Below, one piece after another: positions 35,633-44,688 of a DNA stretch of 64,000 bases. This DNA is from DASUPK01 sp035456265. Its GTDB lineage: Bacteria > Actinomycetota > Thermoleophilia > Solirubrobacterales > 70-9. The position numbers were made by a program, and so were the translations under genes. The notes beneath the pieces were generated by a model, which made no database searches, had not been told where the DNA came from, and saw only the letters and a list, made by a program, of their open reading frames with translations. Where the stretch lies: NCBI GenBank assembly GCA_035456265.1, contig DATIDP010000033.1, positions 1 to 64,000 on the forward strand, given 5' to 3'. Within the stretch, counting starts at the first letter, position 1. Each line of letters begins with the position of its first letter.

Positions 35633-37051
35633 TCAGCCTGTCTCGGCGTCGGCCCGCGCACGCGCGAGCTCCGCCGCGACCGTGGAGCGCTGGTTCAGAA
35701 TCCCGAGCCGCCGCTCCAGGATCGGGATCGCCTCTTCCGGATGACCCGAGAGCCTCAGCGCGTTGCCGAGGTTGTAGAGCGCGTATGCGTAATTCAGGTC
35801 GCTGCTTCCCTCGGGAAACGACTCGACGGCCCGCCGGAGGACCGGCACCGCCTCAGCCGGCCGGCCCTGATTGATCAGGGAGAACCCCTCTGCGTTCAGG
35901 GCCGCTCCGTCGGCCGGCGACGAGCTCGCTCCGCCCGTGGCGGGCGGCGGCGCGGCGGAACTGTCGGTTGCCGCCGCCTGCGAGCCGCCCTGGTCCGCGG
36001 GGCCGGCGACCCCCTTGGCCCTCGCGACCTTCTTCCGGCCTGCGTCACCATTGGAGCCACCCCCGATCAGGGCGATACCCGCTGCCGTCAGGCCCGCCAG
36101 AGCCACGAGCGTCAGCGCCAGCACGGCCCCTGCCCGGCTCCTGCCGGACCGGCTGGCTCGGGGCGGCGAGGTGGCCAGCGGTCTCGTCCGACGGCGGGAG
36201 GGGGTGGGCGCCTGGAAGGGCATCGTCTGCTCGTCTGCACGGCGAAGCGCATCATCGAGCTCGGCCACGAACTCGCCGGCGGAGTCCTGCCGGCGCGCCG
36301 GATCGTGAGAGAGCCCTCGCATGACGACGGCGAAGGCCGCGGCGCCGGCTTTCGGCCAATTCGCCGCGAGCGCCTGCCGATCGGGCGGATGCTCGCCGCC
36401 CGGCGCCACCTCGTCGATTCGCACCCCGGAGAGAAGCTCGTAGGCGACCGCCGCGAGCGCATACACATCGCTGGCGGGTCCTCCTGCGCCCGCCGCCTCG
36501 AAACGCTCCGGAGCCATGTAGGTCGCCGTCCCGATCACCCTCCCCTCCGCCGTGATCTGGGTCGCGCCCACCGCCCTCGCGATGCCGAGGTCCGCCAGCT
36601 TCACGGTCCCGTCCTCGCGCACCAGAATGTTCCCCGGCTTGATGTCGCGGTGGATCACGCCCTCCCGATGGGCGTGGTCCAGCGCGGCCGCGGCGGCCTC
36701 GAGAATCGATACCGCCTCTTCGGGATCCATCGCGCCCTGCCCCATCAGCTCCTCCAGTGAGGGACCTGGCACGTACTCCATGACGATCAGCGCGCCCTCG
36801 TCGGTGGCGATCGTGTCGAAGACCGAGACGAAGTTGGGATGGTTGAGCGTCGCGCCGATCCGCGCCTCACGGCGGAAGCGCCTCAGGCTCTCCTCCGGAG
36901 CGTCGGTCCTCAGCCGCTTGACCGCGACCTCACGGCCCAGCCGCTCGTCCTCGGCCAGCCAGACGGTCGCCATCCCGCCCGCGCCGAGCCGCCTGATGAC
37001 GCGATAGCGGTCCGCGAACAACTCACCTCTGCGGATCTCCCTCGTGATCAT
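35633..37051 (-). CDS. Membrane Ser/Thr protein kinase with extracellular TPR-like repeats
   Basis: 472 aa. PknB-type kinase domain (about 15-275) with glycine loop GAGGMATV, K45, HRDIKPGN (134-141) and DLG at 154-156 instead of DFG. A basic, proline-rich linker leads to one membrane helix (AVLALTLVALAGLTAAGIAL). The extracellular tail (about 375-472) carries TPR-like units (NAEGFSLINQGRPAEAVPVL and LYNLGNALRLSGHPEEAIPI). The tail would bind proteins or peptides rather than muropeptides, as no PASTA domain is present. Confidence 0.9.
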   Translation of the reverse strand: MITREIRRGELFADRYRVIRRLGAGGMATVWLAEDERLGREVAVKRLRTDAPEESLRRFRREARIGATLNHPNFVSVFDTIATDEGALIVMEYVPGPSLEELMGQGAMDPEEAVSILEAAAAALDHAHREGVIHRDIKPGNILVREDGTVKLADLGIARAVGATQITAEGRVIGTATYMAPERFEAAGAGGPASDVYALAAVAYELLSGVRIDEVAPGGEHPPDRQALAANWPKAGAAAFAVVMRGLSHDPARRQDSAGEFVAELDDALRRADEQTMPFQAPTPSRRRTRPLATSPPRASRSGRSRAGAVLALTLVALAGLTAAGIALIGGGSNGDAGRKKVARAKGVAGPADQGGSQAAATDSSAAPPPATGGASSSPADGAALNAEGFSLINQGRPAEAVPVLRRAVESFPEGSSDLNYAYALYNLGNALRLSGHPEEAIPILERRLGILNQRSTVAAELARARADAETG

Positions 37052-37075
37052 CGGCGGCTGACGCAGGACGGAAAG

Positions 37076-37660
37076 CTACGAGCCGGCGTGCGCCTTCTCG
37101 CGCTGCTCCTCGTGCACGCCCTCCGCGAACTCCTCGACGATCTTCGAGTTGAACGCCGGGATGTCGTCGGGCTTCCGCGAGGTAACCAGCCCTGAATCGA
37201 CCACGACCTCCTCGTCCACCCAGTTGCCGCCCGCGTTGCGGATGTCGCTCTGCAGGCTCGGGAAGGACGTCACCTCGCGGCCGTCAACCACATCGGCCTC
37301 GATCAGCATCCACGGCGCGTGACAGATCGCACCGACCGGCTTGCCGGCCGCGAAGAACTCGCGCAGGAACCGCACGGCGTCCTTGTCCATCCGCAGGCTG
37401 TCGGGGTTCGCCACGCCGCCCGGCAGCACGACGCCGTCGTAATCGGAGGCCTGCGCCTCGGATGTGGTCTTGTCGACATCCCAGGTCTCGGCCTTGTCGA
37501 GATGCTCGAACCCCTGGACCTGGCCGGGCTCGCTCGAGATCACATCGACCTCCGCTCCGGCCTCCTCGACAGCCTTGCGGGGCTTGAGGTACTCCACCTG
37601 CTCGACGCCCTCATTCGCCATCAGGAAGGCGATTCGCTTGCCCTGCAACTCGTTCGCCAT
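37076..37660 (-). CDS. DJ-1/PfpI-family protein
   Basis: 194-residue PfpI-type glutamine-amidotransferase-fold protein. The nucleophile C113 lies in GAICHAPWMLIEA, and the glutamate-containing segment MANEGVEQVEY is at the first loop. Such proteins act as chaperones, deglycases or small peptidases. Clear Shine-Dalgarno (AAAGGAG) before ATG 37660. It sits between aldehyde dehydrogenase and the kinase gene, so an aldehyde-stress role is possible but inferred. Confidence 0.88.
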   Translation of the reverse strand: MANELQGKRIAFLMANEGVEQVEYLKPRKAVEEAGAEVDVISSEPGQVQGFEHLDKAETWDVDKTTSEAQASDYDGVVLPGGVANPDSLRMDKDAVRFLREFFAAGKPVGAICHAPWMLIEADVVDGREVTSFPSLQSDIRNAGGNWVDEEVVVDSGLVTSRKPDDIPAFNSKIVEEFAEGVHEEQREKAHAGS

Positions 37661-37744
37661 CTCACTCGACTCCTTTCGCTTTCAGTCTCTTCAGGAGTCG
37701 CGTACCCACCGCGCCCGCCGGGCGAAACAGGGGTGAGAAAGCGA

Positions 37745-39211
37745 TCAGGTTTGAATCGACTTCACCTCGAGGAACTCCTCGAGCCCGAACTTCCCGTATT
37801 CGCGACCGCGGCCGGACTGCTTGTAGCCCCCGAACGGCGCGAGTGGGTTGAAGGTCGCGCCGTTGATCTGCACCTGGCCGGTCCGCATCCGGCGCGCGAA
37901 TGCCTTCGCCCGCTCCGGGTCGGCCGACCACACCCCGCCGTCGAGGCCGTAGATCGTCGAGTTCGCGATCTCCGCCGCCTCGTCCTCGGAGTCGTACGGG
38001 AGGATCGAGAGCACCGGTCCGAAGATCTCCTCCTGGGCGATGGTCATGTCCGGCCTGACCTCGGAGAAGACCGTCGGGCGGACGAAGAACCCGCTGTCCA
38101 GCCCCTCGGGCGGCTCCGTGCCGCCGGTGATCAGCTTGGCGCCCTCCTCTCGGCCCTTCTCGATGTAGCCGCGGACCCGCTCCCGCTGCGCCTCCGAGAC
38201 GAGCGGCCCGAGCCGCGTCCGCTCCTCGAACGGGTCGCCCGGCGTCGCCCTCTCCGCGGCCGCCCGCGCGACCGCCTCCGCCTCGGCCAGCTTCTCCCGG
38301 GGCACCAGCATCCGGGTGTGAGCGCTGCAGGTCTGCCCGGAGTTCAGGTAGCAGTTGGCGACCCCGTACCCCACCGCCTTCTGCAGATCGGCGTCATCGA
38401 GGATCACGTTCGCGGACTTGCCGCCGAGCTCGAGGGCGACCCTCTTGACGGTGTCGGCGGCCACCTCGGCCACCCTGCGGCCCGCTCGCGTCGAGCCGGT
38501 GAACGAGACCATGTCCACGTCCTCGTGCGCTGCGATCGCCTCGCCGACCACCGGCCCGTAGCCGGTGACCAGGTTGAAGACACCGGCCGGCAGATCCAGT
38601 GAATCGATGATCTCGGCGAGGACGAAGGAGGTGAGCGGCGTCACCTCGCTCGGCTTCACGACGACCGAGCAGCCGGCAGTCAGCGCCGGCCCGACCTTTG
38701 CGCAGATCTGGTGGAGTGGGTAGTTCCACGGAGTGATGCACCCGACCACGCCGACCGGCTCCCGCACCACCAGCGAGTTGCCGATCTGCTCCTCCCAGGC
38801 GACCTCACTGGCGACCTGCGCCATCGATCCGAAGTCCATCGCGGGCAGTCCGGCCTGAATCGTCCGCGCCAGCGCAAGCGGCATCCCCACCTCGGCCGCG
38901 ATCAGGGCCGCAATCTCGTCGCCGCGCTCGGCGAGCGCCGCGCTGATCGCCGTGCACGCCTCGACCCGCTGCTCCACCGGCACCTCGCGCCACGCCTCGA
39001 ATCCGGCCCGGGCGGCCTTCACGGCCCGGTCCACGTCCTCCGGCGTTCCCTCGGGAATCCGGCCGATCACCTGCTCGGTGGTCGAGTCGATCACCTCGAT
39101 CGTCCCCGACCCCGCCGGCCCCAACCACTCGCCGCCGACGTAGAGGCGGTCGCGGACGATCTCCTCGGAGGGATGACCGATCTGAGTTGGTGCCTGGGTC
39201 TCGGTAGCCAA
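37745..39211 (-). CDS. NAD(P)-dependent aldehyde dehydrogenase
   Basis: 488-residue ALDH. The cofactor segment is TPWNYPLHQI, the catalytic glutamate lies in VALELGGKSANVI, and the nucleophile lies in NSGQTCSAHTRMLV. The start is TTG 39211, with AGAGGAG 6 bases before it; the longer open frame runs through the repeat. It follows the GMC oxidase by 40 bases, so it probably oxidises the aldehyde that enzyme makes. Confidence 0.92.
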   Translation of the reverse strand: MATETQAPTQIGHPSEEIVRDRLYVGGEWLGPAGSGTIEVIDSTTEQVIGRIPEGTPEDVDRAVKAARAGFEAWREVPVEQRVEACTAISAALAERGDEIAALIAAEVGMPLALARTIQAGLPAMDFGSMAQVASEVAWEEQIGNSLVVREPVGVVGCITPWNYPLHQICAKVGPALTAGCSVVVKPSEVTPLTSFVLAEIIDSLDLPAGVFNLVTGYGPVVGEAIAAHEDVDMVSFTGSTRAGRRVAEVAADTVKRVALELGGKSANVILDDADLQKAVGYGVANCYLNSGQTCSAHTRMLVPREKLAEAEAVARAAAERATPGDPFEERTRLGPLVSEAQRERVRGYIEKGREEGAKLITGGTEPPEGLDSGFFVRPTVFSEVRPDMTIAQEEIFGPVLSILPYDSEDEAAEIANSTIYGLDGGVWSADPERAKAFARRMRTGQVQINGATFNPLAPFGGYKQSGRGREYGKFGLEEFLEVKSIQT

Positions 39212-39239
39212 GTCGTGCTCCTCTCTTCGTAAGCTCTCT

Positions 39240-39297
39240 ACGGCTTCGCCATCAAACGGGTTGCTCCTCGGCTTCGCCTTGGAGCACCCTCGCATCC
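39240..39297 (-). repeat. Hairpin repeat, copy 6
   Basis: Arms GGGTTGCTCC (39258-39267) and GGAGCACCC (39281-39289), with a GGCTTCGCC loop hairpin and the conserved right part GCTTCGCCATCAAAC. On the minus strand it supplies the TGA stop (39254-39252) of the GMC oxidase gene, so that protein ends in the repeat peptide VLQGEAEEQPV. Confidence 0.9.
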
Positions 39298-41273
39298 CCG
39301 GCGTCCTCCGCGATCGCCTCCGCGGTCCGGTGGGCGAGGGCCATGATCGACACCATCGGATTGGTTCCGGACGAGGTCGGGAAGGCACTGGCGTCCCCGA
39401 TCCAGACACCCTTCGTGTCGTGGAGTTCGCCCCACGGCCCCGCGACCGAGGTCTGCGGGTCCTCACCCATCCGGCAGCTGCCCATCTGATGGGCGCTGAA
39501 CAGCTTGTACCCGCCGGCGCGGAACGGGATCCGCTTGACGGCGGCGATAAAGGCCTCGAGGTCGTCCCCTCGGCGCCAGGTCGGCGCGCCCTCGGCGAGC
39601 GGGCCGATCTGGTGCGCACCGGCCGCCTCGTGAAGCCGGACCTGCACCTCGATCCCCTTCTTCAGGTTCTCGAGGTCGAGCTCGTCCGTCACCGCGTACA
39701 TCGGGAGGGACTCACCGTTTGCGTCGACACCCACCTGCCCGGCGCCGCGATCCCGCGTCAGCGAGATGAAGTTGGCCGTGAAGCGGAAATCCTCCATGCG
39801 CTGCTTGTGGTCGGCGGCGGAGATCCACGGGGTGGCCGAGCCGATCAGCCCGGGCGCGTACTGCGCCGTCTCGATCAGGAACCCATAGCCCTGGCCGGTG
39901 TCCGCGAACTCGTCGCACAGGCCGGCCTGCGGCGCGCCCCACCAGGCCTCCTGGTCGGTGCCGTAGGCGCCGCCGACGACGCTCGAGGGGTGCAGCCTCA
40001 GGTTGTGGCCGACCGCTGGACCGCCGATGCCCGACCGCAGCAGCAGGGCCGGTGACTCGAGCGAGCCGCACGCAACGACGACCCGCCGTGCCCGGACCGT
40101 GACCCGCGCGCCGCGGCCGTTCGGCGCCTGCCAGACCGCCTCGACGCCGGCGGCCCGGCCGCCCTCGGTCAGGATCCTGGTCGCGCGGGTGAAGGTGAGG
40201 AATCGCGCCCCGTGCTCCTGCGCATCCGAGAGCCAGGTCCGGTCCGCGCTCTGCTTGCTCCCCGACTGGTCGCCGAACCCGAGGTACCCCGCCATCTCGG
40301 GCGAGTACCTCTCCTGATCCGTGTTGCGCACGATCGTCTCGAAGCTCCAGCCGAGCGCCTCCGTCCCTTCGCGCAGCCTCTGCTGCGTCCCGTTCAGCTC
40401 GCTGCATCGATCGTTGGCGCTGATCCGCTCCAGGACCAGGTCGAGATGGCGGTCGTACGCCGACTCCCCCAGATCCCCGAGTCCATGCTCGGCCCACTGC
40501 TCGCGTACCCACGGCCGGGTGCGCAGGCAGTTGGTCCAGTTGATGGTGGTGCCGCCACCGAGCGTCGTCCCGGCCACCAGGCTGACGTTGCCGTCCGCGG
40601 TCGGAGTCGGGCCGCCGCGCCAGAACATCTGCTGGTAGGCGGGCAGCTCGAGCTGGTTGAAGTCGGATTCGTTGTAGTAGCCCGCCGCCTCCAGGACGAC
40701 GACGTCCAGACCGCGCTCCGCAAGCACTGCCGCGATCACGGATCCGCCGGAACCCGAGCCGACGATGCAGACGTCCGCTTCGATCGTCTCCTCGGAGCCC
40801 TCCGGCTGATGGATCTTGAGCGGCTTCTCGATCTGTGGCGGCGCCGAGATCGGGCCCGGGTACCCGAAGGCCTCCCAGTTGGGGTTCTTCCCGGTCTGCG
40901 GATCCGGAGCCCCGTAGCTGAGGAAGAGCGTCATCCCGATCAGCGCCGCGACGCCCGCCGCGGCCCGCGGATCGGACAGCGCCGTGTTTCGCAAGATCTG
41001 CTCGCGCGACTCCTGGGACGGTGCGCGGGTGATCCCCTGGCCGCCGAGCGCGTCGATCAGCTGCAGAAGTCCGCCGCGCAGCTCGGGATCGGGAATCTCC
41101 GAGATCAGCTGCGCCGCGCCCGAATCCGCGCCGAGGTCGCTCGCTTTCCGACCCCAGAGGCCATGCGCATCCCGCTCACGCGGCAACGAAGGGACCACCG
41201 TGTCGCAAACGGCGGTCAGCACGGCGCGCTGCGAGTCGCTGAGCACGAGGCCGGCTTCCTCTCCGGAACCCAT
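39252..41273 (-). CDS. GMC-family oxidoreductase, long-chain alcohol oxidase type
   Basis: 673 aa. An N-terminal helical domain (LSDSQRAVLTAVCDTVVPSL, about 1-130) precedes the FAD-binding GSGSGGSVIAAVLAERGLDV. The C-terminal catalytic region has SAHQMGSCRMGEDP and SGTNPMVSIMALAHRTAEAI, the His/Asn pair of GMC enzymes. This layout matches fatty-alcohol (FAO-type) oxidases. The last 11 residues and the stop come from a hairpin repeat, suggesting that the original C-terminus was replaced or extended. Upstream MFS and downstream aldehyde dehydrogenase suggest an alcohol-to-acid module. Confidence 0.87.
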   Translation of the reverse strand: MGSGEEAGLVLSDSQRAVLTAVCDTVVPSLPRERDAHGLWGRKASDLGADSGAAQLISEIPDPELRGGLLQLIDALGGQGITRAPSQESREQILRNTALSDPRAAAGVAALIGMTLFLSYGAPDPQTGKNPNWEAFGYPGPISAPPQIEKPLKIHQPEGSEETIEADVCIVGSGSGGSVIAAVLAERGLDVVVLEAAGYYNESDFNQLELPAYQQMFWRGGPTPTADGNVSLVAGTTLGGGTTINWTNCLRTRPWVREQWAEHGLGDLGESAYDRHLDLVLERISANDRCSELNGTQQRLREGTEALGWSFETIVRNTDQERYSPEMAGYLGFGDQSGSKQSADRTWLSDAQEHGARFLTFTRATRILTEGGRAAGVEAVWQAPNGRGARVTVRARRVVVACGSLESPALLLRSGIGGPAVGHNLRLHPSSVVGGAYGTDQEAWWGAPQAGLCDEFADTGQGYGFLIETAQYAPGLIGSATPWISAADHKQRMEDFRFTANFISLTRDRGAGQVGVDANGESLPMYAVTDELDLENLKKGIEVQVRLHEAAGAHQIGPLAEGAPTWRRGDDLEAFIAAVKRIPFRAGGYKLFSAHQMGSCRMGEDPQTSVAGPWGELHDTKGVWIGDASAFPTSSGTNPMVSIMALAHRTAEAIAEDAGDARVLQGEAEEQPV

Positions 41274-41285
41274 CGACCTGGGACT

Positions 41286-42488
41286 TTACCCGGGACTGGC
41301 CGGCTGGCCAGTCCCGGGGAGCCCGCGGGCCCCAGCCGCAACGAGTAGCGCGAGTGCACAGCCCGCCCCCGCGATCGCGAAGGCGGGCCCCGCGCCATGA
41401 TGCTGCGCGAGCACGCCGATGACCGCAGCTCCCGCGCCGCTGCCGATCGCGCTCGAGGTGGACGACCAGCCGAAGGCCTCGGCGGCGAACCTGGGCGAGG
41501 CGAGGTCGAGCAGGACGATCAGCGTGGTCAACACCGGGGTCAGCACCGAGCCGAGGACAAGCAGGACCGCCCCCGCGACCACCAGGCTTTCGACCGGAAC
41601 CAGGAACGCAAAGCCGACCGCGCTCAGGGCGAGCAGCAGCACGAGCCGGGCTCGGGGAGACGAGGCCCAGGAGCGTGCGCCGTACACGAGCGCGCCGGCG
41701 ATGCCGCCAACGGAAGTCACGGCGAGCAGGAAGCCCGAGACCGATGGGTGCCCCTCGCCGGCGGCGAGCGCGGGAACACCGATCTCGATCCCGCCGAGCG
41801 CGATCCCGAAGAGGAACTCGAGCAAGAGCACCAGGCGCACGCCGTGCACCCGAAGCGGGTCGCCGACACGGCCCCCTGCCGAGACCCTCCTGCCGGAGGG
41901 GACCGAGAGCCCGAGCCAGGCCAGGCCGAGACCCGAGATCAGAGCAACGGCTATCAACGCGGCGGAGGGCGAGGCGACTCCGGCGACCACGCCGACCAAC
42001 AGCGGCCCGGCCAGGATCGAGCCCTCCTGGATCATCCCGATGACGCTGTAGACGGTGGTCCGATCCTCGCCGGCCAGATCCGCCCAGATCAGCCGCTGCG
42101 TCTGCGAGACCGGTGGCAGGCCCAGGCCGGCGACCAGCGACACGGCGACCGCCGCGATGCCGGCGAGGTCGGATCGCGCGATCGGGGCCAGGGCGAGCAA
42201 GGCGGCCGTATGGCCGAGCGCGATCAGCAGCAGGACGCGCCGGGGCCCGATGCGGTCGATCAACCGACCCTGAATCGGCCGGGCGATCGCGGCGCCGATC
42301 ACGAAACCGGCGGTCGCAGCTCCCGCCAGCCCGAGCGAGCCGCGGGTCTGCTGGATCAGGAGGATCAGCGCCAGGACGGCGCCGCCCTGACTCAGCTGGG
42401 CGAAGAAACCGGCGAGTCCCTGCTCTCTGAACCCCGGTTCAGCGACGAGCGGTCTGTAGCGGGCGAGGTCCGGCAATCGGACTCGCAC
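41286..42488 (-). CDS. MFS transporter
   Basis: 400-residue protein with about 12 membrane helices and a two-half major-facilitator layout. The motif ARPIQGRLIDRIGPRRVLL lies in the loop after helix 2, the typical MFS D-R-x-G-R-R signature. Substrate cannot be inferred. It is 12 bases upstream of the GMC oxidase gene, so the two are likely co-transcribed. Confidence 0.85.
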   Translation of the reverse strand: MRVRLPDLARYRPLVAEPGFREQGLAGFFAQLSQGGAVLALILLIQQTRGSLGLAGAATAGFVIGAAIARPIQGRLIDRIGPRRVLLLIALGHTAALLALAPIARSDLAGIAAVAVSLVAGLGLPPVSQTQRLIWADLAGEDRTTVYSVIGMIQEGSILAGPLLVGVVAGVASPSAALIAVALISGLGLAWLGLSVPSGRRVSAGGRVGDPLRVHGVRLVLLLEFLFGIALGGIEIGVPALAAGEGHPSVSGFLLAVTSVGGIAGALVYGARSWASSPRARLVLLLALSAVGFAFLVPVESLVVAGAVLLVLGSVLTPVLTTLIVLLDLASPRFAAEAFGWSSTSSAIGSGAGAAVIGVLAQHHGAGPAFAIAGAGCALALLVAAGARGLPGTGQPASPG

Positions 42489-42533
42489 GCTACTTCCGGC
42501 CCGATCAGCGCTTCAGCGGCTTCAGCTTCTTCC

Positions 42534-43622
42534 TCAGGTGAGGACGAAGTAGTCCCGGTGCACTGCCTCCTCGGAGGCGTGCGGGATCAGCTCGCGGACC
42601 CTGTCGGAGCGCAGGCCCTTGATCCGGCGAAGCTCGCCGGCCGAGTAGTTGACGATCCCCTTGCCGATCGTCCGACCATCGGCTGCGACCTCCACGGCGT
42701 CCCCCGCCTCGAACTCGCCCTCGACCTCTGTGATGCCGACGGGCAGCAGGCTGCTTCCGCTCTCCCTGAGCACCCGGGCCGCCCCGTCGTCGACGCGCAG
42801 CGTGCCGTGGCTCGGCTTCGCGTAGCGAAGCCAGAGCTTGAAGCTCGAGGAGCGCTCACGGTGGGGAGTGAATCGCGTTCCGGTCGGCTCCCCCGCGCCC
42901 GCGGCGAGCAGCGTGCCGTCCGCGGTTCCGTCGCAGATCACCGCCGAGATCCCGGAGGCGCCCGCCATCCCGGCGGCAGCGACCTTGCTCCGCATCCCGC
43001 CCAGCCCGAAAGGCGAGGTGTGCTCGCCGATCTCATAGGCCGCGAGATCGGACTCGTCCCTCACCTCGCTAACCAGCTCGGCGTCGGGGTTGCGACGCGG
43101 ATCCTTCGTGTAGAGGCCCGTCTGATCGGTGAGCAGCACCAGCAGCCTGGCCTCGAGCATGATCGCGACCTGGGCCGCGAGGAAGTCGTTGTCGCCGAAG
43201 GTGATCTCGTCGGTGGCCGTCGTGTCGTTCTCGTTCACCACCGGGACGACCCGCCAGTCGAGCAGGCGGCTGAGCGTCCGGCGCGCGTTCAGATAGTGGG
43301 TGCGCAGCTGCAGGTCGGAGGCGGTGAGCAGCACCTGCGCGGCCTGCACGTCGCCCTTCGCCAGGCGCTCCTCGTAGGCACGGAAGAGGCTGCCCTGCCC
43401 GATCGCGGAGGCGGCCTGAAGCTCGTCGATCGCCGAGGGACGACGCCCGAGGTCGAGCACCCGGATCCCCCGCGCGATCGCGCCCGAGGTGATCAGGACG
43501 ACGTTCTCCCCGCCGGCATGCAACTCCGCGACCTGCGAGCAGACGCGGTCGAGGACGTCGGTCCGGAGCGCTCCCTCCTCCCCGGCCACGATGGAGGAGC
43601 CGAGTTTCGCCACCACGGTCAT
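42534..43622 (-). CDS. proB: Glutamate 5-kinase
   Basis: First step of proline synthesis, 362 aa. The amino-acid-kinase core has VVAKLGSSIV, VLITSGAIARG and NENDTTATDEITFGDND. A C-terminal PUA domain (about 275-360, ending VLREL-type sequence) is complete. ATG 43622 is chosen because upstream frame is antisense to the nitrilase gene. In most relatives proB is directly followed by proA; here it is not. Confidence 0.96.
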   Translation of the reverse strand: MTVVAKLGSSIVAGEEGALRTDVLDRVCSQVAELHAGGENVVLITSGAIARGIRVLDLGRRPSAIDELQAASAIGQGSLFRAYEERLAKGDVQAAQVLLTASDLQLRTHYLNARRTLSRLLDWRVVPVVNENDTTATDEITFGDNDFLAAQVAIMLEARLLVLLTDQTGLYTKDPRRNPDAELVSEVRDESDLAAYEIGEHTSPFGLGGMRSKVAAAGMAGASGISAVICDGTADGTLLAAGAGEPTGTRFTPHRERSSSFKLWLRYAKPSHGTLRVDDGAARVLRESGSSLLPVGITEVEGEFEAGDAVEVAADGRTIGKGIVNYSAGELRRIKGLRSDRVRELIPHASEEAVHRDYFVLT

Positions 43623-43665
43623 TGGGTTGGTGAGTGTAGGTACGGAAATGTCGGGCCCGCGGGCG

Positions 43666-43671
43666 TATGCT
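43666..43671 (+). promoter_or_regulatory. Candidate -10 for a leaderless nitrilase transcript
   Basis: TATGCT (TAnnnT) is followed by 6 bases and then ATG 43678. This is the classic spacing for transcription starting at the start codon. No Shine-Dalgarno is present. Confidence 0.5.
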
Positions 43672-43677
43672 CGCCAG

Positions 43678-44688
43678 ATGACCGAGCTTCGGACGGTGCG
43701 CGTCGCCGCCGCCCAGGCGACTCCGGTGATCCTCGATGCGCCGGCGACCGTCAGCAAGGCGGTCGACCTGATCGCGGAGGCCGCCGCGGACGGCGCCGAG
43801 CTCATCGTCCTCCCCGAGACCTTCGTTCCGCTCTATCCATCGGGCATCTGGGCGAAGCAGGCGGCGTCGTTCGAGGGCTTCGACGAGTTCTGGGAGCGAC
43901 TCTGGTCGAACTCGGTCGAGGTCCCCGGTCCGCTCGTCGACGAGCTGATCGCCGCGTGTCGGAAGCACGGCGTCCATTGCGCGATCGGGGTGAACGAGCG
44001 GGAGCTGGAGCGGCCGGGGACCATCTACAACGCGCTGCTGTTGATCGGACCCGACGGCCTGCTGGCGAAGCACCGGAAGCTGATGCCGACCCATCACGAG
44101 AGGCTCTTTCACGGGATCGGCGCGGGAGGAGACCTCGAGGCGACCGACACCCCGCTCGGCCGAATCGGCGGACTGATCTGCTGGGAGAACATGATGCCCC
44201 TGGCCCGCTACGCCGTCTACCGCACCGGCCCGCAGATCTGGGTCGCCCCGACAGCGGACGACAGCGACGGCTGGCTGGCGACGATGCGCCACATCGCGCT
44301 CGAGTCGGGCGCCTATGTGATCTCGGCCCCGCAGTACATCCCCCGGTCGGCGTTCCCCGACGACTTCCCGGTCCCACTCCCAGACCAGGAGGTGTTCGGC
44401 CGAGGCGGGGCAGCGATCATCGAACCGGTGGATGCGGAGGTCATCGCGGGCCCGCTCCATGACCGCGAGGGGATCGTCATCGCCGAGTGCGATCTCCGCA
44501 ACGGCCTGCACGCCAAGCGCTGGTTCGATCCGGTCGGCCATTACAGCCGCGAGGACGTCCTGCTGCGCGAGCTCCGGCTCCCGGCGGATTCCTCGGCGAC
44601 GCCCGCGGTGACAGCTCAGGACGGATCCAGCTCGAACTCGAGGTCCCCAACCACGACCTCGTCGCCCGGCTCGAAGCCAGCCCGCTGA
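43678..44688 (+). CDS. Nitrilase / carbon-nitrogen hydrolase
   Basis: 336 aa. The catalytic triad is E47 (LPETFVPLYP), K134 (KHRKLMPTHHERL) and C168 (LICWENMMP). The residues after Cys (WENMMPLAR) mark a true nitrilase (branch 1) rather than an amidase, so it probably converts a nitrile to an acid and ammonia. It is inserted on the opposite strand between obg and proB. The last 24 residues (serine-rich) are antisense to the obg 3' end, an overlap of 73 bases. Confidence 0.92.
   Translation: MTELRTVRVAAAQATPVILDAPATVSKAVDLIAEAAADGAELIVLPETFVPLYPSGIWAKQAASFEGFDEFWERLWSNSVEVPGPLVDELIAACRKHGVHCAIGVNERELERPGTIYNALLLIGPDGLLAKHRKLMPTHHERLFHGIGAGGDLEATDTPLGRIGGLICWENMMPLARYAVYRTGPQIWVAPTADDSDGWLATMRHIALESGAYVISAPQYIPRSAFPDDFPVPLPDQEVFGRGGAAIIEPVDAEVIAGPLHDREGIVIAECDLRNGLHAKRWFDPVGHYSREDVLLRELRLPADSSATPAVTAQDGSSSNSRSPTTTSSPGSKPAR

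Noticed and set aside
39212..39619. A longer N-terminus for the aldehyde dehydrogenase
   Set aside because: It would read through the hairpin repeat and antisense of the oxidase gene, while TTG 39211 has a strong Shine-Dalgarno.
41397..44462. A 1021-codon plus-strand open frame opposite the MFS and proB genes
   Set aside because: Same antisense effect; no domain, no ribosome site, and it runs across an intergenic region and into the nitrilase gene in the wrong frame.
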